The translations under genes and the position numbers were made by a program. A stretch of DNA of 64,000 nt from Aquila chrysaetos chrysaetos. Its lineage: Eukaryota > Chordata > Aves > Accipitriformes > Accipitridae. Position 1 is the stretch's first letter. The number at the start of each line of letters is the position of its first letter. The notes under the pieces are model-generated. The model was not told the DNA's origin. It ran no database searches and saw only the letters and a program-made list of their open reading frames with translations. The stretch is taken from assembly GCF_900496995.4 (NCBI RefSeq), contig NW_024470389.1, positions 124,001-188,000 of the forward strand, given 5' to 3'. Shown piece by piece: positions 21,401 to 32,514 of this stretch.

Positions 21401-24400
21401 CCGGCCGACGGAGTGGAGGCAGCGAACGAAGTCGTCGCGGGCGAGGGCGGGGAAGGTTTGGGGTCCGACGCGCGTCATGATGCGCATGGATGGCGGCGAC
21501 GTAGGGCGAGTCGGTGAGCTGGAGCCCCACCTTGGCCAGGGGGGAGCCCACGGGACCCATGCTGAAGGGGAGGATGTACATCGTCCGGCCTGGGGGGGGG
21601 GACCAGTTAGAGTACTGGGAGGCACTGGGAGGCACTGGGAGGCACTGGGAGGCACTGGGAGGCACTGGGAGGCACTGGGAGGCACTGGGAGGGGGAATGA
21701 GGGAGGAGCGTCAAGGGGGAGCAATTAAAGTCAACAGGATGGGGGAGCGTTGAAGGGAAAAACTGGGAGAGTTAAGGGAGGAGTAGTAAAGCGCGAGTAT
21801 CGGGGAGTAGTAATTAAAAAAGGGAGCACTAAGCAAAAAAGAGGGGACTAAGTTTAAAACGGGTGGGCGGGAGTAATTAAAAGCGGTAAATATTAAGAGA
21901 AGGAAGAGAAGGAGTATGGGGGGTGTATTTCTGGGCACCAGGGAGTATGGCGGGGACAGAGGAGTAATTGGGAGAAGATTACTGGGAAAGCATTAAGGGC
22001 CACTGGGAAGCATTAAGGGCCACTGGGAAAGCATTAAGGGCCACTGGAAGCATTATTAAGGGCCACTGGGAAAGCTTAAGGGCCACTGGGAAAGCTTAAG
22101 GGCCACTGGGAAAGCATAAGGGCCACTGGGAAAGCATTAAGGGCCACTGGGAAAGCATTAAGGGCCACTGGGAAAGCATTAAGGGCCACTGGGAAAGCAT
22201 TAAGGGCCACTGGGAAAGCATTAAGGGCCACTGGGAAAGCATTAAGGGCCACTGGGAAAGCATTAAGGCCACTGGGAAAGCATTAAGGGCCACTGGGAAA
22301 GCATAAGGGCCACTGGGAAAGCATTAAGGGCCACTGGGAAAGCATTAAGGGCCACTGGGAAAGCATTAAGGGCCACTGGGAAAGCATTAAGGGCCACTGG
22401 GAAAGCATTAAGGGCCACTGGGAAAGCATATTAAGGGCCACTGGGAAAGCATTAAGGGCCACTGGGAAAGCTTAAGGGCCACTGGAAAGCATTAAGGGCC
22501 ACTGGGAAAGCATTAAGGGCCACTGGGAAAGCATTAAGGGCCACTGGGAAAGCATTAAGGGCCACTGGGAAAGCATTAAGGGCCACTGGGAAAGCATTAA
22601 GGGCCACTGGGAAAGCATTAAGGGCCACTGGGAAAGCATTAAGGGCCACTGGGAAAGCATTAAGGGCCACTGGGAAAGCATTAAGGGCCACTGGGAAAGC
22701 ATTAAGGGCCAGGGAAAGCATTAAGGGCCACTGGGAAAGCATTAAGGGCCACTGGGAAAGCATTAAGGGCCACTGGGAAAGCATTAAGGGCCACTGGAAA
22801 GCATTAAGGGCCACTGGGGAAAGCATTAAGGGCCACTGGGAAAGCATTAAGGGCCACTGGGAAAGCATTAAGGGCCACTGGGAAAGCATTAAGGGCCACT
22901 GGGAAAGCATTAAGGGCCACTGGGAAAGCATTAAGGGCCACTGGAAAGCATTAAGGGCCACTGGGAAAGCATTAAGGGCCACTGGGAAAGCATTAAGGGC
23001 CACTGGGAAAGCATTAGGGCCACTGGGAAAGCATTAAGGGCCACTGGGAAAGCATTAAGGGCCACTGGGAAAGCATTAAGGGCCACTGGGAAAGCATTAA
23101 GGGCCACTGGGAAGCATTAAGGGCCACTGGGAAAGCATTAAGGGCCACTGGGAAAGCATTAAGAGGCCACTGGGAAAGCATTAAGGGCCACTGGGAAAGC
23201 ATTAAGGGGCCACTGGGAAAGCATTAAGGGCCACTGGGAAAGCATTAAGGGCCACTGGGAAAGCATTAAGGGGCCACTGGGAAAGCATAAGGGCCACTGG
23301 GAAAGCCATTAAGGGCCACTGGGAAAGCATTAAGGGGCCACTGGGAAAGCATTAAGGGCCACTGGGAAAGCATTAAGGGCCACTGGGTAAAGCATTAAGG
23401 GCCACTGGGAAAGCATTAGGGCCACTGGGAAAGCATTAAGGGCCACTGGGAAAGCATTAAGGGCCACTGGGAAAGCATTAAGGGCCACTGGGAAAGCATT
23501 AAGGGCCACATGGGAAAGCATTAAGGGCCACTGGGAAAGCATTAAGGGCCACTGGGAAAGCATTAAGGGCCACTGGGAAAGCATTAGGGCCACTGGGAAA
23601 GCATTAAGGGCACTTGGGAAAGCATTAAGGGCCACTGGGAAAGCATTAAGGGCCACTGGGAAAGCATTAAGGGCCACTGGGAAAGCATTAAGGTGCCACT
23701 GGGAAAGCATTGAAGGGCCACTAAGGGCCACTGGGAAAGCATTTAAGGGCCACTGGGAAAGCATTCAGGGCCACTGGGAAAGCATTAAGGGCCACTGGGA
23801 AAGCATTAAGGGCCACTGGGAAAGCATTCTTAAGGGCCACTGGGAAAGCATTAAGGGCCACTGGGAAAGCATATTAAGGGGCCACGGGAAAGCATTAAGG
23901 GCCACTGGGAAAGCATTAAGGGCCACTGGGAAAGCATTAAGGGCCACTGGGAAAGCATTAAGGGCCACTGGGAATAGCATTAATGGGCCACTGGGAAAGC
24001 ATTAAGGGCCACTGGGAAAGCATTAAGGGCCACTGGGAAAGCATTAAGGGCCACTGGGAAAGCATTAAGGCCACTGGGAAAGCATTAAGGGCCACTGGGA
24101 AAGCATTAAGGGCCACGTGGGAAAGCATTAAGGGCCACTGGGAGGAAAGCATTAAGGGCCACTGGGGAAAGCATTAAGGGCCACTGGGAAAGCATTAAGG
24201 GGCCACTGGAAAGCATTAAGGGCCACTGGAAAGCATAAGGGCCACTGGAAAGCATTAAGGGCCACTGGGAAAGCATTAAGGGCCACTGGAAAGCATTAAG
24301 GGCCACTGGGAAGCATTAAGGGGCCACTAGGGAAAGCATTAAGGGCCACTGGGAAAGCATTAAGGGCCACTGGGAAAGCATTAAGGGCCACTGGGAAAGC

Positions 24401-27400
24401 TTAAGGCCACTGGGAAAGCATTTAAGGGCACTGGGAAAGCATTAAGGGCCACTGGGAAAGCATTAAGGGCCACTGGGAAAGCATTAAGGGCCACTGGAAG
24501 CATTAAGGGCCACTGGGAAAGCATTAAGGGCCACTGGGAAAGCATTAAGGGCCACTGGGAAAGCATAAGGGCCACTGGGAAAGCATTAAGGGCCACTGGG
24601 AAAGCATTAAGGGCCACTGGGAAAGCACATAAGGGCCACTGGGAAAGCATTTAAGGGCCACTGGGAAAGCATTAAGGGCCACTGGGAAAGCATTAAGGGC
24701 CACTGGGAAAGCATTAAGGGCCACTGGGAAAGCATTAAGGGCCACTGGGAAAGCATTAAGGGCCACTGGGGGAAAGCATTAAGGGCCACTGGGAAGCATT
24801 AAAGGGCCACTGGGAAAGCATTAAGGGCCACTGGGAAAGCATTAAGGGCACAGAGGAGAGAAAGTAATAAAGGAAGGACAAAAGAGGAATTAATAAAGCA
24901 AAGAAAAGAACAAGTAATAAAGGAGGAGGAAATAAAAATAATAAGGAAAGAGAAAAGAAAAAGTAATAAAGGGAAGAGGAAAAAAAGTAGTAACACACAG
25001 AGAACACAAAAACCTAAGTAATAAACGCAGACGAAAAAGATAGTAGTAAATGAAGGACAAAAAAAGGAAGCAATGAAGGTGAAAAGAGTAATAAAGGAAG
25101 GTGAGAAAAGCAAGCAATCAAGGGAAGAGGAAAGAGAAGCAATCAAGGGAAGAGCAAGCAATAAAGGGAATGGAAAAGAAGAAATAACAAAGGGAATAAA
25201 AAAGAGCAAGTAAAAAAAAGGAGAACAGAAGAAGTAATAAAGGAAGCAGAAGAGAGGAATCAATAAATGGAAGAGGAAGAAAGTAGTAAATGGAAGAGTA
25301 AAGACAAACTAATAAAGGGAACAGAAAAGAGCAAGTAATAAAAAGGAACACAGAAACCACTACAAAGAGCAGCCAAAGCATTAGAGAGCACAGAGAAAGC
25401 GCCGAAGGAGCGTTAACGGCGAGGAGAAATTAATATCGGGACGAGGAGGGAGCGTTAAACACGGGGGGCGACAGGGGAGCACCAGCCAACGCAGAGAAAT
25501 ATTAAAACAAATAGTACTAAAAGGGAAAGTAGAATATTAAAAGGGAAAAGAGGAGTATTAAAAGCAAAAGGAAGACTATTAAAAGGGAAAGTATTAGAAG
25601 GGGGGAGGGAACTCGTTAAGGGCCAAAGTCTTAAGGGGCGAGCAGGAGTATTGGGGGGGAGTATTATATTGGGAAAAATTAGGGGGAAGCAAAGGAAATC
25701 TGGGGCCGTGCAGGGAAATCCAGGGGGAATTTGGGAATCGGCCACGGTTTGGGGAGAAATCAGGGGGGTTGGGTGGAGGGAGGGGAAAATCGGGGGGAAT
25801 TTGGGGAGAATTGGGGGGGAAATCAGGAAAGTTAGGAGACATTTGGGGAAAATAAGTAGGATTTGGGGTGGGATTGGGGGAATACAGGGGGAAATTTAGA
25901 GATAGTGATCAGAAGTTTGGAGAATTTGGGGAAATCAGTGGAAAACGGGTGATTTGGGGAAAAATCAAGAAAATTTGGGGAAAATTGGGAATAGTAAGGC
26001 AAGTTAAGGGGAAAAACTGAGGGAATGTGGGGGAAATACGGAAATTTGGGATAGAAACACAAGTTGGGAGAAAATTAAGGGAATATGGGGGAAATCCAGG
26101 AAAATTTGGGGAAAATTGGAGGTAACAGGACAAGTTAAGGGGAAAATTAAGGGAATATGGGGGGAAATCTGAAAATTCAGGAAAATTGGGGATAATAAGT
26201 CAAATTAGGGGGAAAGTTAAGGGAATATGGGTGGAAAATCTGGAAGATTTGTGAAAATTGAGGATAATAAGTCAAATTAGGGGAAAAATTAAGAGAATAT
26301 GGGGGAAAATCCAGAAGATTTGGGAAAACTGGGGATAATAGGACAAGCTAAGGGGAAAATTAAGGGAATATGCAGGGAATATCTGGAAGATTTGGGAAAA
26401 TTTGGGATACTAAGACAAGTTAGGTGGAAAATTAAGGGAATTTGGGGGAAAATCCAGAAGATTTGGGAAAATTGGGGATAATAAGACAGATTAGGGAGAA
26501 AATTAAGGGAATATGGGGGCAAAATCTAGAAAATTTGGGGAAATGAGGGGAATATAGAAAGAAATTGTGGGAAAATTGGGGAAAATGGGGGCAACAGTGG
26601 GGAAAACGGGGGCAATATTGCGGAAAACGAGCAAAACGTCACAAAATTGGCGGAAATCGGGGAAAATAAGCCCCCCCCAAAAACCGGGGGCCCCCCCTTA
26701 CCCTCCATACATCCGGGGAAGCGCTCCTGCACCGCCTGCTCGAAGGCGGGGGGGCTCATCCAGTTACCCAACTGTTGGGGTCCCCCCCCGGGGGGTTTGG
26801 GGGGGATGGCGTCCCGTTCCCGCTCCGTCACCAACACCGTCCGGCTTTCCACCCGCGCCACGTCCCGGGGGTCCGTCCGTGCCAGCCAGCTGCGGGGGGG
26901 ACACAAAACACCCCCCAAAATTTTATTTTGGTGGGGGGACAACACCCCGCATCACCCCAGGAACCTCCCAAGGGACTCAGGAGCCCCGATAAACACCCCC
27001 ACCCCCCCAAAACAAGCCCTGAACCCTCTTTAAAAAAGAAAAGAGGTGTTTTGGGGGGTGGGGGTTTTTTTTGGGGGCCCCCCCTTACCAGTTGTCGTAT
27101 TTGGGGAGGGGGTGGAGGACCCCCTCGGCCTGGAGCTGGCTCAGGAGGGCGGCCCCCTCGGCGGGGGAACCGTCGCAGAGGTGGAGGGCGCGGGGGCGGC
27201 AGAGGCGAACCCCCTCCTCCACGAATTGGCGGGCGGGGGGGGGCAAAGCCCCCAGGGCTTCCCCGCCTTCCGTCGGGACCCCCCCGCTGAAAGCCCGCCG
27301 GGGGGGGACACGGGGGACGCACCTGGAGAGGGGGGAAAAAAAAAAAAAGGGGGGGGGGGGGGGTTAGAGTCACCCTCAGCCCCCCCCCCCACTGCTGGGG

Positions 27401-28181
27401 GTTGCACAACCTGCCCCCCCCCCCCGCCTCCCCTGGACCTTGGCCTGCCGCAGAGCATGCTGGGAAGGTGTCACCACCCCCCCCTTAACGTCACCTTTCT
27501 CCCCCCCCGGACAAAACAGGGGGCAAAGGGCGCCGTGGCCGGCCCAACCCCCCCCAGCCGCAAAAGGGACCCAGGAGTTCGGGTGCCCCATAGCCCCCCC
27601 CCCCCCCCAAGTAGCCCCCCAGGCCCCCCCAAGTGTCCCCAGCCAACATTCTGCCCCACAGCCCCCCCCAAATGTCCCCAGGCTGCCCCACAGCCCCCCC
27701 CCCCCAAATATCCCCAGCCACCCATCTGCCCCACAGCCCCCCCAAATATCCCCAGACAACCCCCCAGCCCCCCATAGGCCCCCCCAGCTGCCCCACAGCC
27801 CCCCATCTACCCCATAACCCCCCCAAATATCCCCAGACAACCCCCCCAGCTGCCCCACAGCCCCCCCCAAATGTCCCCAGGCTGCCCCACAGCCCCCCCC
27901 CAAATGTCCCCAGCCACCCATCTGCCCCACAGCCCCCCCCAAATACACCCAGGCTGCCCCACAGCCCCCCCCCAAATACACCCAGGCTGCCCCACAGCCC
28001 CCCCCAAATACACCCAGGCTGCCCCACAGCCCCCCCCAAGTTGCCCCACGCTCCTCTACAGCCCCCCTAAAATCCCCCCCCAGGCTCCCCCCCCAAAAAT
28101 AACACCCCCTCCCCAAAATACCGCCCCCCCCCCCCCCCCCAGCCCCACTCACCCCCCCAGCCGTCCGATGACTTTCTGCAT
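15460..28181 (-). CDS. PCK2: PCK2, mitochondrial phosphoenolpyruvate carboxykinase (GTP)
   Basis: Converts oxaloacetate plus GTP to phosphoenolpyruvate, GDP and CO2 in the mitochondrial matrix. Coding exons 5' to 3': 28153-28181, 27089-27322, 26702-26889, 21385-21589, 21102-21290, 20396-20558, 19377-19595, 19148-19285, 18960-19055, 15460-15914. Introns are GT-AG and the phases join, giving 637 codons plus stop after removing two extra bases (human 640). The N-terminus [18 protein letters not shown] is Arg-rich without acidic residues, like a mitochondrial presequence. Landmarks are [21 protein letters not shown], the P-loop FPSACGKTN (exon 20396-20558) with [19 protein letters not shown], the omega-loop lid [10 protein letters not shown], and [13 protein letters not shown] in the last exon. 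Frame breaks are an extra base near 21490 and one extra T in the T8 run at 21168-21175; both look like assembly errors. In birds this isoform is a major hepatic PEPCK (family knowledge). Confidence 0.96.
16020..18950. repeat. Two-unit composite minisatellite, PCK2 intron 10
   Basis: About 2.9 kb built from a 22-bp unit (GGTTATGGGGCTGGTGGGAC plus GT) and a roughly 40-bp unit containing GTTGGGGTTAACAGAGAAGG. They alternate in blocks of one to five. From about 18100 rightward, GTCAACAGTAGATGGGG variants replace the second unit. It creates a false 438-codon open frame on the plus strand. Confidence 0.96.
19680..20290. repeat. CCACCACGGCCAGGAGAACC array, PCK2 intron 7
   Basis: Units of 34-60 bp combine GCCACCACGGCCAGGAGAAC, CCAAGGGTCTTGGG and CCATGGGACATGGGG words, filling the intron between the exons at 20396 and 19595. 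Confidence 0.92.
20600..21065. repeat. CCCCAAAAACCCC-type low-complexity array, PCK2 intron 6
   Basis: Degenerate C/A-rich units; the regular end (20860-21060) repeats CCCAACCTGCCCCCAAAAAA at about 22-25 bp. Confidence 0.85.
21605..21695. repeat. 10-bp GGCACTGGGA array, PCK2 intron 4
   Basis: About nine perfect tandem copies of the decamer, just upstream (genic sense) of the exon at 21589. Confidence 0.95.
21975..24850. repeat. 21-bp minisatellite, about 137 copies, PCK2 intron 4
   Basis: The unit is ATTAAGGGCCACTGGGAAAG plus C. Copies are nearly identical, with scattered one-base insertions or deletions. Because 21 is a multiple of three, the minus strand reads as long NAFPVAL heptapeptide frames, which are not genes. 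Confidence 0.98.
24850..26690. repeat. Polypurine tracts, PCK2 intron 4
   Basis: From 24850 to 25420 the plus strand is almost pure A/G (AGTAATAAAGGAAGAGGAAA-like). From 25500 to 26690 it becomes GGGGAAAATTAAGGGAATAT units of 40-60 bp. No exon is recognisable here. Confidence 0.88.
27600..28080. repeat. CCCCACAGCCCCCCCAAAT array, PCK2 intron 2
   Basis: About 30-36 bp units, GCCCCACAGCCCCCCCAAAT plus GTCCCCAGGCT or ACACCCAGGCT variants, with long C homopolymers. Confidence 0.9.
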
Positions 28182-28246
28182 CCCTGCTGCTGCTCTGGGT
28201 CAGCCCTGGGGCCCCCCCCAGCTGGGGGACGCCCCTTATAATCCCA
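28153..28246 (-). other. PCK2: PCK2 exon 2 (5' UTR plus first coding codons)
   Basis: A pyrimidine tract ending CTCTTTTCAG precedes 28246, and the donor GTGAGT starts at 28152. The ATG at 28181 leaves phase 2. That joins the next exon so that the Gly codon and the conserved [10 protein letters not shown] frame are restored, which fixes the start. Confidence 0.8.
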
Positions 28247-28489
28247 CTGAAAAGAGGGGGGGGCAAGGGGCGGGGGGGGGGGGGGGGGCAAACAGATCAA
28301 GACCTAGGCATTCGGGTGTCCATTCCCCCCCCCGGTGGGGCGTGGTTTAGGGGAGCCCCGCCCCCTTTTCCCGCGGGATGATGTAACACCCCGCTGGCCT
28401 TGCCCGATGGCCACGCCCCTTTGTTTGTGTAGGGTCGCCTAAAAAAAAAAAAAAAAGGGGGGGGGGGGGGGTCATCTGGATGCCTGAGT

Positions 28490-29570
28490 CCCCTTTTTGG
28501 TAACTTGGGGGGGGGGTCCCCAGGTGCCCCCCTGGGTATTGGACGGACCCCCCAAGTGTTTGGGGGGTCCCAAAACATGTAGACCCCCCCAAATTATTGG
28601 GGTGGGGGTCCCCGAGGTCTGTGCCCCCCCCCCAATGGTTGGGGGTCCCCATGGCATGAGACAGCCCCACCCTTTAATAATTAAGGGGGTTGCAGAGGCC
28701 TAGGACCCCCCCCAAGTGTTTGGGGGGGTCCCCAGGGTTTCTAGACCTTCCTTAAGGGGTTTGGGGGGGTCCCCTGGGCAGCTAGCCCCCCCAAATATTT
28801 AGGGGATCCCCAAGGCTTGGACCCCCCCCCCCGAGAGTTAACAGGGGGGTCCCCATGACATAGAGGGCACCCCAAAGTATGGGGGGGGGGGGTCTTCCCA
28901 AGGCCTGGGACCCCCCCTGGGTGCCTGGGGGGGTCCCCAAGGCATGTGGGACCCCCCGAAAAATTAAAGGGGGGGGCCCCAAAGCACATAAGACCCGTCT
29001 AAACATTAAAGGGGGGTCCCCAAGGTACATGGGACCCCCCTAAGAAACAAAGGGGGGGGCCCCAAGGCACATGAGACCCCCCCTAAACATTAAGGGGGGT
29101 CCCTAAGGTACATGGGACCCCCCCAAAAATTAAAGGGAGGGTGCCCAAGGCACATGGGACCCCCCCAAAAATTAAAGGGAGGGTCCCCAAGGCACATGGG
29201 ACCCCCCTAAGGATCAAAGAGGGGGGCCCCAAGGCACATGGGATCCCCCTAAAAATTAAGGGGGGGGTCCCCAAGGCACATGGGACCCCCCTGAGAATAA
29301 AGGGGGGGGCCCCGAGGCCTATAAGACCCCCGCCAAAGAATTAAAGGGGGGTCCCCAAGACACATGGAACCCCCCCAAAGAATTAAAGGGGGGGTCCCCA
29401 AGACACATGGAACCCCCCTAAACATTAGGGAAGGGTCCCCAAGGCACATGGGACCCCAAAAAAATTAAAGGGGGGGCCCCAAAGCACGTAAGACCCTCCC
29501 AAACATTAAGGGGGGGTCCCCGTGGCACATGGGACCCCCCTAAACATTAGCGGAGGTCCCTGAGAGCCCC
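28490..29570. repeat. GGGGTCCCCAAGGCACATGG array, PCK2 intron 1
   Basis: Units of about 46-60 bp, each with GGGGTCCCCAAGGCACATGG, GACCCCCC and an AAACATTAAAG or AAAAATTAAAG spacer. They lie inside the 5'-UTR intron. Confidence 0.92.
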
Positions 29571-29658
29571 CCCCCCCGCCCAGAAAAGACCCACCAGCAC
29601 CCTGAGGTAAAACCTGGCCCCCCCCACCCAACCGAACCCCATTTCGAGCCGTTTTTAC

Positions 29659-29725
29659 CTCATCCCACCGCCTCCGTCCCCAGCCGCGGCTTCGCAGCTC
29701 CGAATGCGGCCGCCGCCATTTTCCT
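29659..29725 (-). other. PCK2 noncoding exon 1 with a 19-codon uORF
   Basis: A minus-strand donor GAG|GTAAAAAC ends this exon at 29659 inside the CpG-rich promoter. Within it an ATG at 29719, in the YY1-like context AAAATGGCGGC, opens a frame MAAAAFGAAKPRLGTEAVG. Its TGA (29662-29660) lies one base before the splice site. The upstream limit of the exon is not determined. Confidence 0.55.
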
Positions 29726-29894
29726 TCCCCCTCCCAAAGGCTGGAAAGCTCTGTGGGCCCTGAGGGGATTCCCCGCTCGGTTAATTAACAAGGGGGGGTT
29801 TAATTAACTGAGGGGGGGGGTAATTAGGAGAGTTAAATAGCGCTTCCCCCGCCCTGTGGCGGCTGCGGCGCGGTAATGGCGGTTCCCCTCCCGG

Positions 29895-30085
29895 CCAGAA
29901 AATGGCGGGAAGCCGCCGCGCATGCGCGGTGGGGACAGACGGGGGCGGTGCCTGCGCGGCGGCGGGCGCGCATGCGCAGATGCCGGAAGTGAAGTCGGAA
30001 GGAGTGAGGGCGGAAGTGAGGGCAGGAGCCACGCATGCGCGTTGGGGAGAAGGGGGGCCGGTGGGTTCGCGCATGCGCAGTGGCG
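29895..30085. promoter_or_regulatory. PCK2 CpG-island promoter with four NRF1-type palindromes
   Basis: GCGCATGCGC is complete at 29918-29927, 29968-29977 and 30069-30078. A one-mismatch copy, ACGCATGCGC, is at 30031-30040. ETS-like CCGGAAGT is at 29983-29990, with CGGAAGTGAGG near 30011. A YY1-like AAAATGGCGG (29899 onward) faces the plus strand, opposite to the one in PCK2 exon 1. NRF1 control of nuclear genes for mitochondrial proteins is established knowledge and fits PCK2. Confidence 0.75.
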
Positions 30086-30099
30086 GGAGGAGCTGTTTG

Positions 30100-30640
30100 G
30101 GGTTTTATGAATATTAATGAGCAGCTGTGAATATTAATGACGGCGAGTAAAAGCGAGGAGCGTGGGGGGAATGCGAGGGAGGGTCGGGGAGTATTAATGA
30201 GCGCCGGTGGCCCTGCTGGCCATTAATGAGCCTTGGTTCATTAATATTAATGAGGATCTAGCTGTTAATGAGCATGCTGGCGATTAGTGGCTGTGAATAT
30301 TAACGAGGATGGGTGTTAACGACTACTAATGAGCATTGGCACGTGCTCGTGAGCATTTATTGCTGTCTATTTATGAATATTAATGATTATTGGTGGCTAA
30401 TAATAGCTATGAATGGCTCTTAATTAATATTAATGCACCCTAATTAGCATTTTCATTAAGAGATGTTAATATTCATGAGGGCCGATGAACACCGGCAAGC
30501 ATTAGTGGGTGTGGCTGAGCGTTAATGGCTGTTATTAAATATGAAGCAGCATTAATGACTCCCTAATTAATTGATGGTATTATTTCTAATTAATTATGTC
30601 AAATTTGTCCTCGTTTGGGGTTTTTTTCATCATTAATTAC
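30100..30640. other. AT-rich spacer with repeated TATTAATGA words
   Basis: An abrupt switch from CpG-rich to AT-rich sequence. GAATATTAATGA, ATTAATGAGC and TAATTA words recur more than a dozen times. No open frame or exon is evident. From 30640 to 30950 the spacer is unique and G/T-rich, without recognisable features. Confidence 0.6.
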
Positions 30641-30949
30641 CTTAATTAGGGATTTTTGGCTGATTTGGGGGGATTTTTTGGCCAAAATTAGGGATTTTTT
30701 TTTTTTTGGTGCTCGTTTGGGAACGTCAGCCCTTTTTTGAGGCGGTTTCCGGCATTAACGGGATTCTTAATAACCCTAATAATCTTAATAATCACTAATT
30801 AATTTCCGGGGGGCCGGGGCATTTTTCCAAATTTTCCTCCTTTTGCGGGTTTGACCCGTTTTGGGGGCGGAAACGGGGAATTTGGGGTCCGGCCCCGCCC
30901 CGCCGAGGCTTTTCCCCAGGAAACCCCTAATTGGTCCTTCGTTAGGGAA

Positions 30950-32410
30950 AATTTGGGGTGAAAAAGTACAGTTTAGGGGAATTTGGGGAGAGCGGGGTTA
31001 AAAAAAGCACAGAATTGGGAAATTTTGGGAAAATTGGGGAAAATTTGGGGAAATTTGGGGAGATAAGGGGACATTTGGGGAGAATTTGGGGGAAATTTGG
31101 GGCCAAAAGGGGTCGATGAGGGAAAACTGGGGGAGACTGGGGGGGACATTGGGGAAAATTAGGGCAAATTTGGGCAAATTCAGGGAAAACAAGAAAAGTT
31201 GGGGAAATATTGGGGAGAAATAGGGGAAATTGTGAGGAAATAAAGGGAAAACTGGGGAAAAGTAGGGGAGATGGAAAAATTAGGGCGGAATTAGGGGAAA
31301 TTGGGGGAAAATAAGGAAAATCGGGAGAAATTGGGGAATAAATTGGAATTAGGGGAACACAGGGATAAATTAAGGGAAATAGTGGGGAAATTAAGGGAAA
31401 ATTAGGGGAAAATCAGGGGGAATTGGGGAAATTAGGGGGAATTGGGGAAAAAACAGGGGAAATTGGGGGAAAAAAAGAAAAGCCAGGGAAAATTAGGCAG
31501 AAACTTGGAGGAATTAGTTGGAATTAGGGGAAATGAAGGATAAACTTGGGGGAAACTAGGAGAAATCAGGGAAATTTGGGGGAAATTAGGGGGAGTTGGG
31601 GCAAATTTGGGGAAATTGGGGGAAAATAAGACACTTCAGGGGGAATTTCTGGAAATTTAGGGAGTGTAGGGGAAATCAGGGAACAATTGGGGCAAATTTG
31701 GGGAGATCGGGGAAAATTCAGGGCGAATAAGGGGAAATTTGGGTGAAAAAGGGCAGATTGGGGGAAAATTGGGGGGGAATTAGGGGAAATTGGGGGGAAA
31801 ATGGGAAAATTTAGGGGAAAACTAGGGGAATATAGGGGAAAATTAGGGGAAATGGGGGGGAAATTGCAGGCAAATTAGCAAAAATAAGGAAAATAAGGGA
31901 AAAGCAGAGGAAATTTGAGGAAACCGGGGGGAAGCTGGGGGCAAATAAGAAAATTTAGGGGAATATAGGGGAAAATTAGGGGAATTGGGGGGGAAATTGT
32001 GGGCAAATTAGCCAAATTTGGGGCAATGAGGGAAAATAAGGGAAAACCAGAGGAAATTGGAGGGGAAACTGGGGGAAAATAGGAAAATTTAGGGGAAATT
32101 GGGGGAAAAAAAAGAAAAATTGGGGGACTATAGGGGAAAATCAGGGCAAATGGGGGGGAAATTGTGGGCAAATTAGCCAAATTTGGGGCAATGAGGGAAA
32201 ATAAGGGAAAACCAGAGGAAATTGGGGGGAAATAAGAAAATCTAGGGGAAGAATGGGGGAAATTAGGGGAAATGGAGGGGAAAATCAGCAAAATAGGGGA
32301 AAATCGGAGGAAATTGGGGGGAAACTGGGGGCAATCAGTGGAAATGGGGGGAAATCAGAGGAAATTGGGGGAAAAACCCGGAAAACTGGGGGGAAACGGG
32401 GAAATTTGGC
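30950..32410. repeat. GGGGAAATT purine-rich array upstream of MYH7
   Basis: Degenerate 10-13 bp units such as TTAGGGGAAATTGGGG. Longer copies of about 120 bp (AAATTAGCCAAATTTGGGGC and flanks) repeat near 31870, 32000 and 32165. The plus strand is strongly purine-biased. Confidence 0.88.
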
Positions 32411-32514
32411 CGCCCGGGTGCCCCCGGGGTGGGGGATGGGGGCAGGCCCCCCCCCCGCCCCCCCCCGGTTATTCTTAGGTGAGTTATGGGGCGCGGGGGG
32501 GGGATCTATAGGGC

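Noticed and set aside
22090-24800. Minus-strand repeat proteins ([14 protein letters not shown])
   Set aside because: The 21-bp unit is a multiple of three, so any stop-free frame stays open. Dispersed one-base indels switch frames freely, showing no selection for coding.
21975-24850. Interstitial telomeric repeat because of TTAAGGG words
   Set aside because: The unit is 21 bp with a GCCACTGGGAAAG remainder; no TTAGGG runs are present.
29902-30117. 71-codon plus-strand ORF starting MAGSRRACAVGTDGG
   Set aside because: It overlaps the NRF1-site cluster, has promoter-like composition and no recognisable family; more likely regulatory DNA. A transcript from here remains possible.
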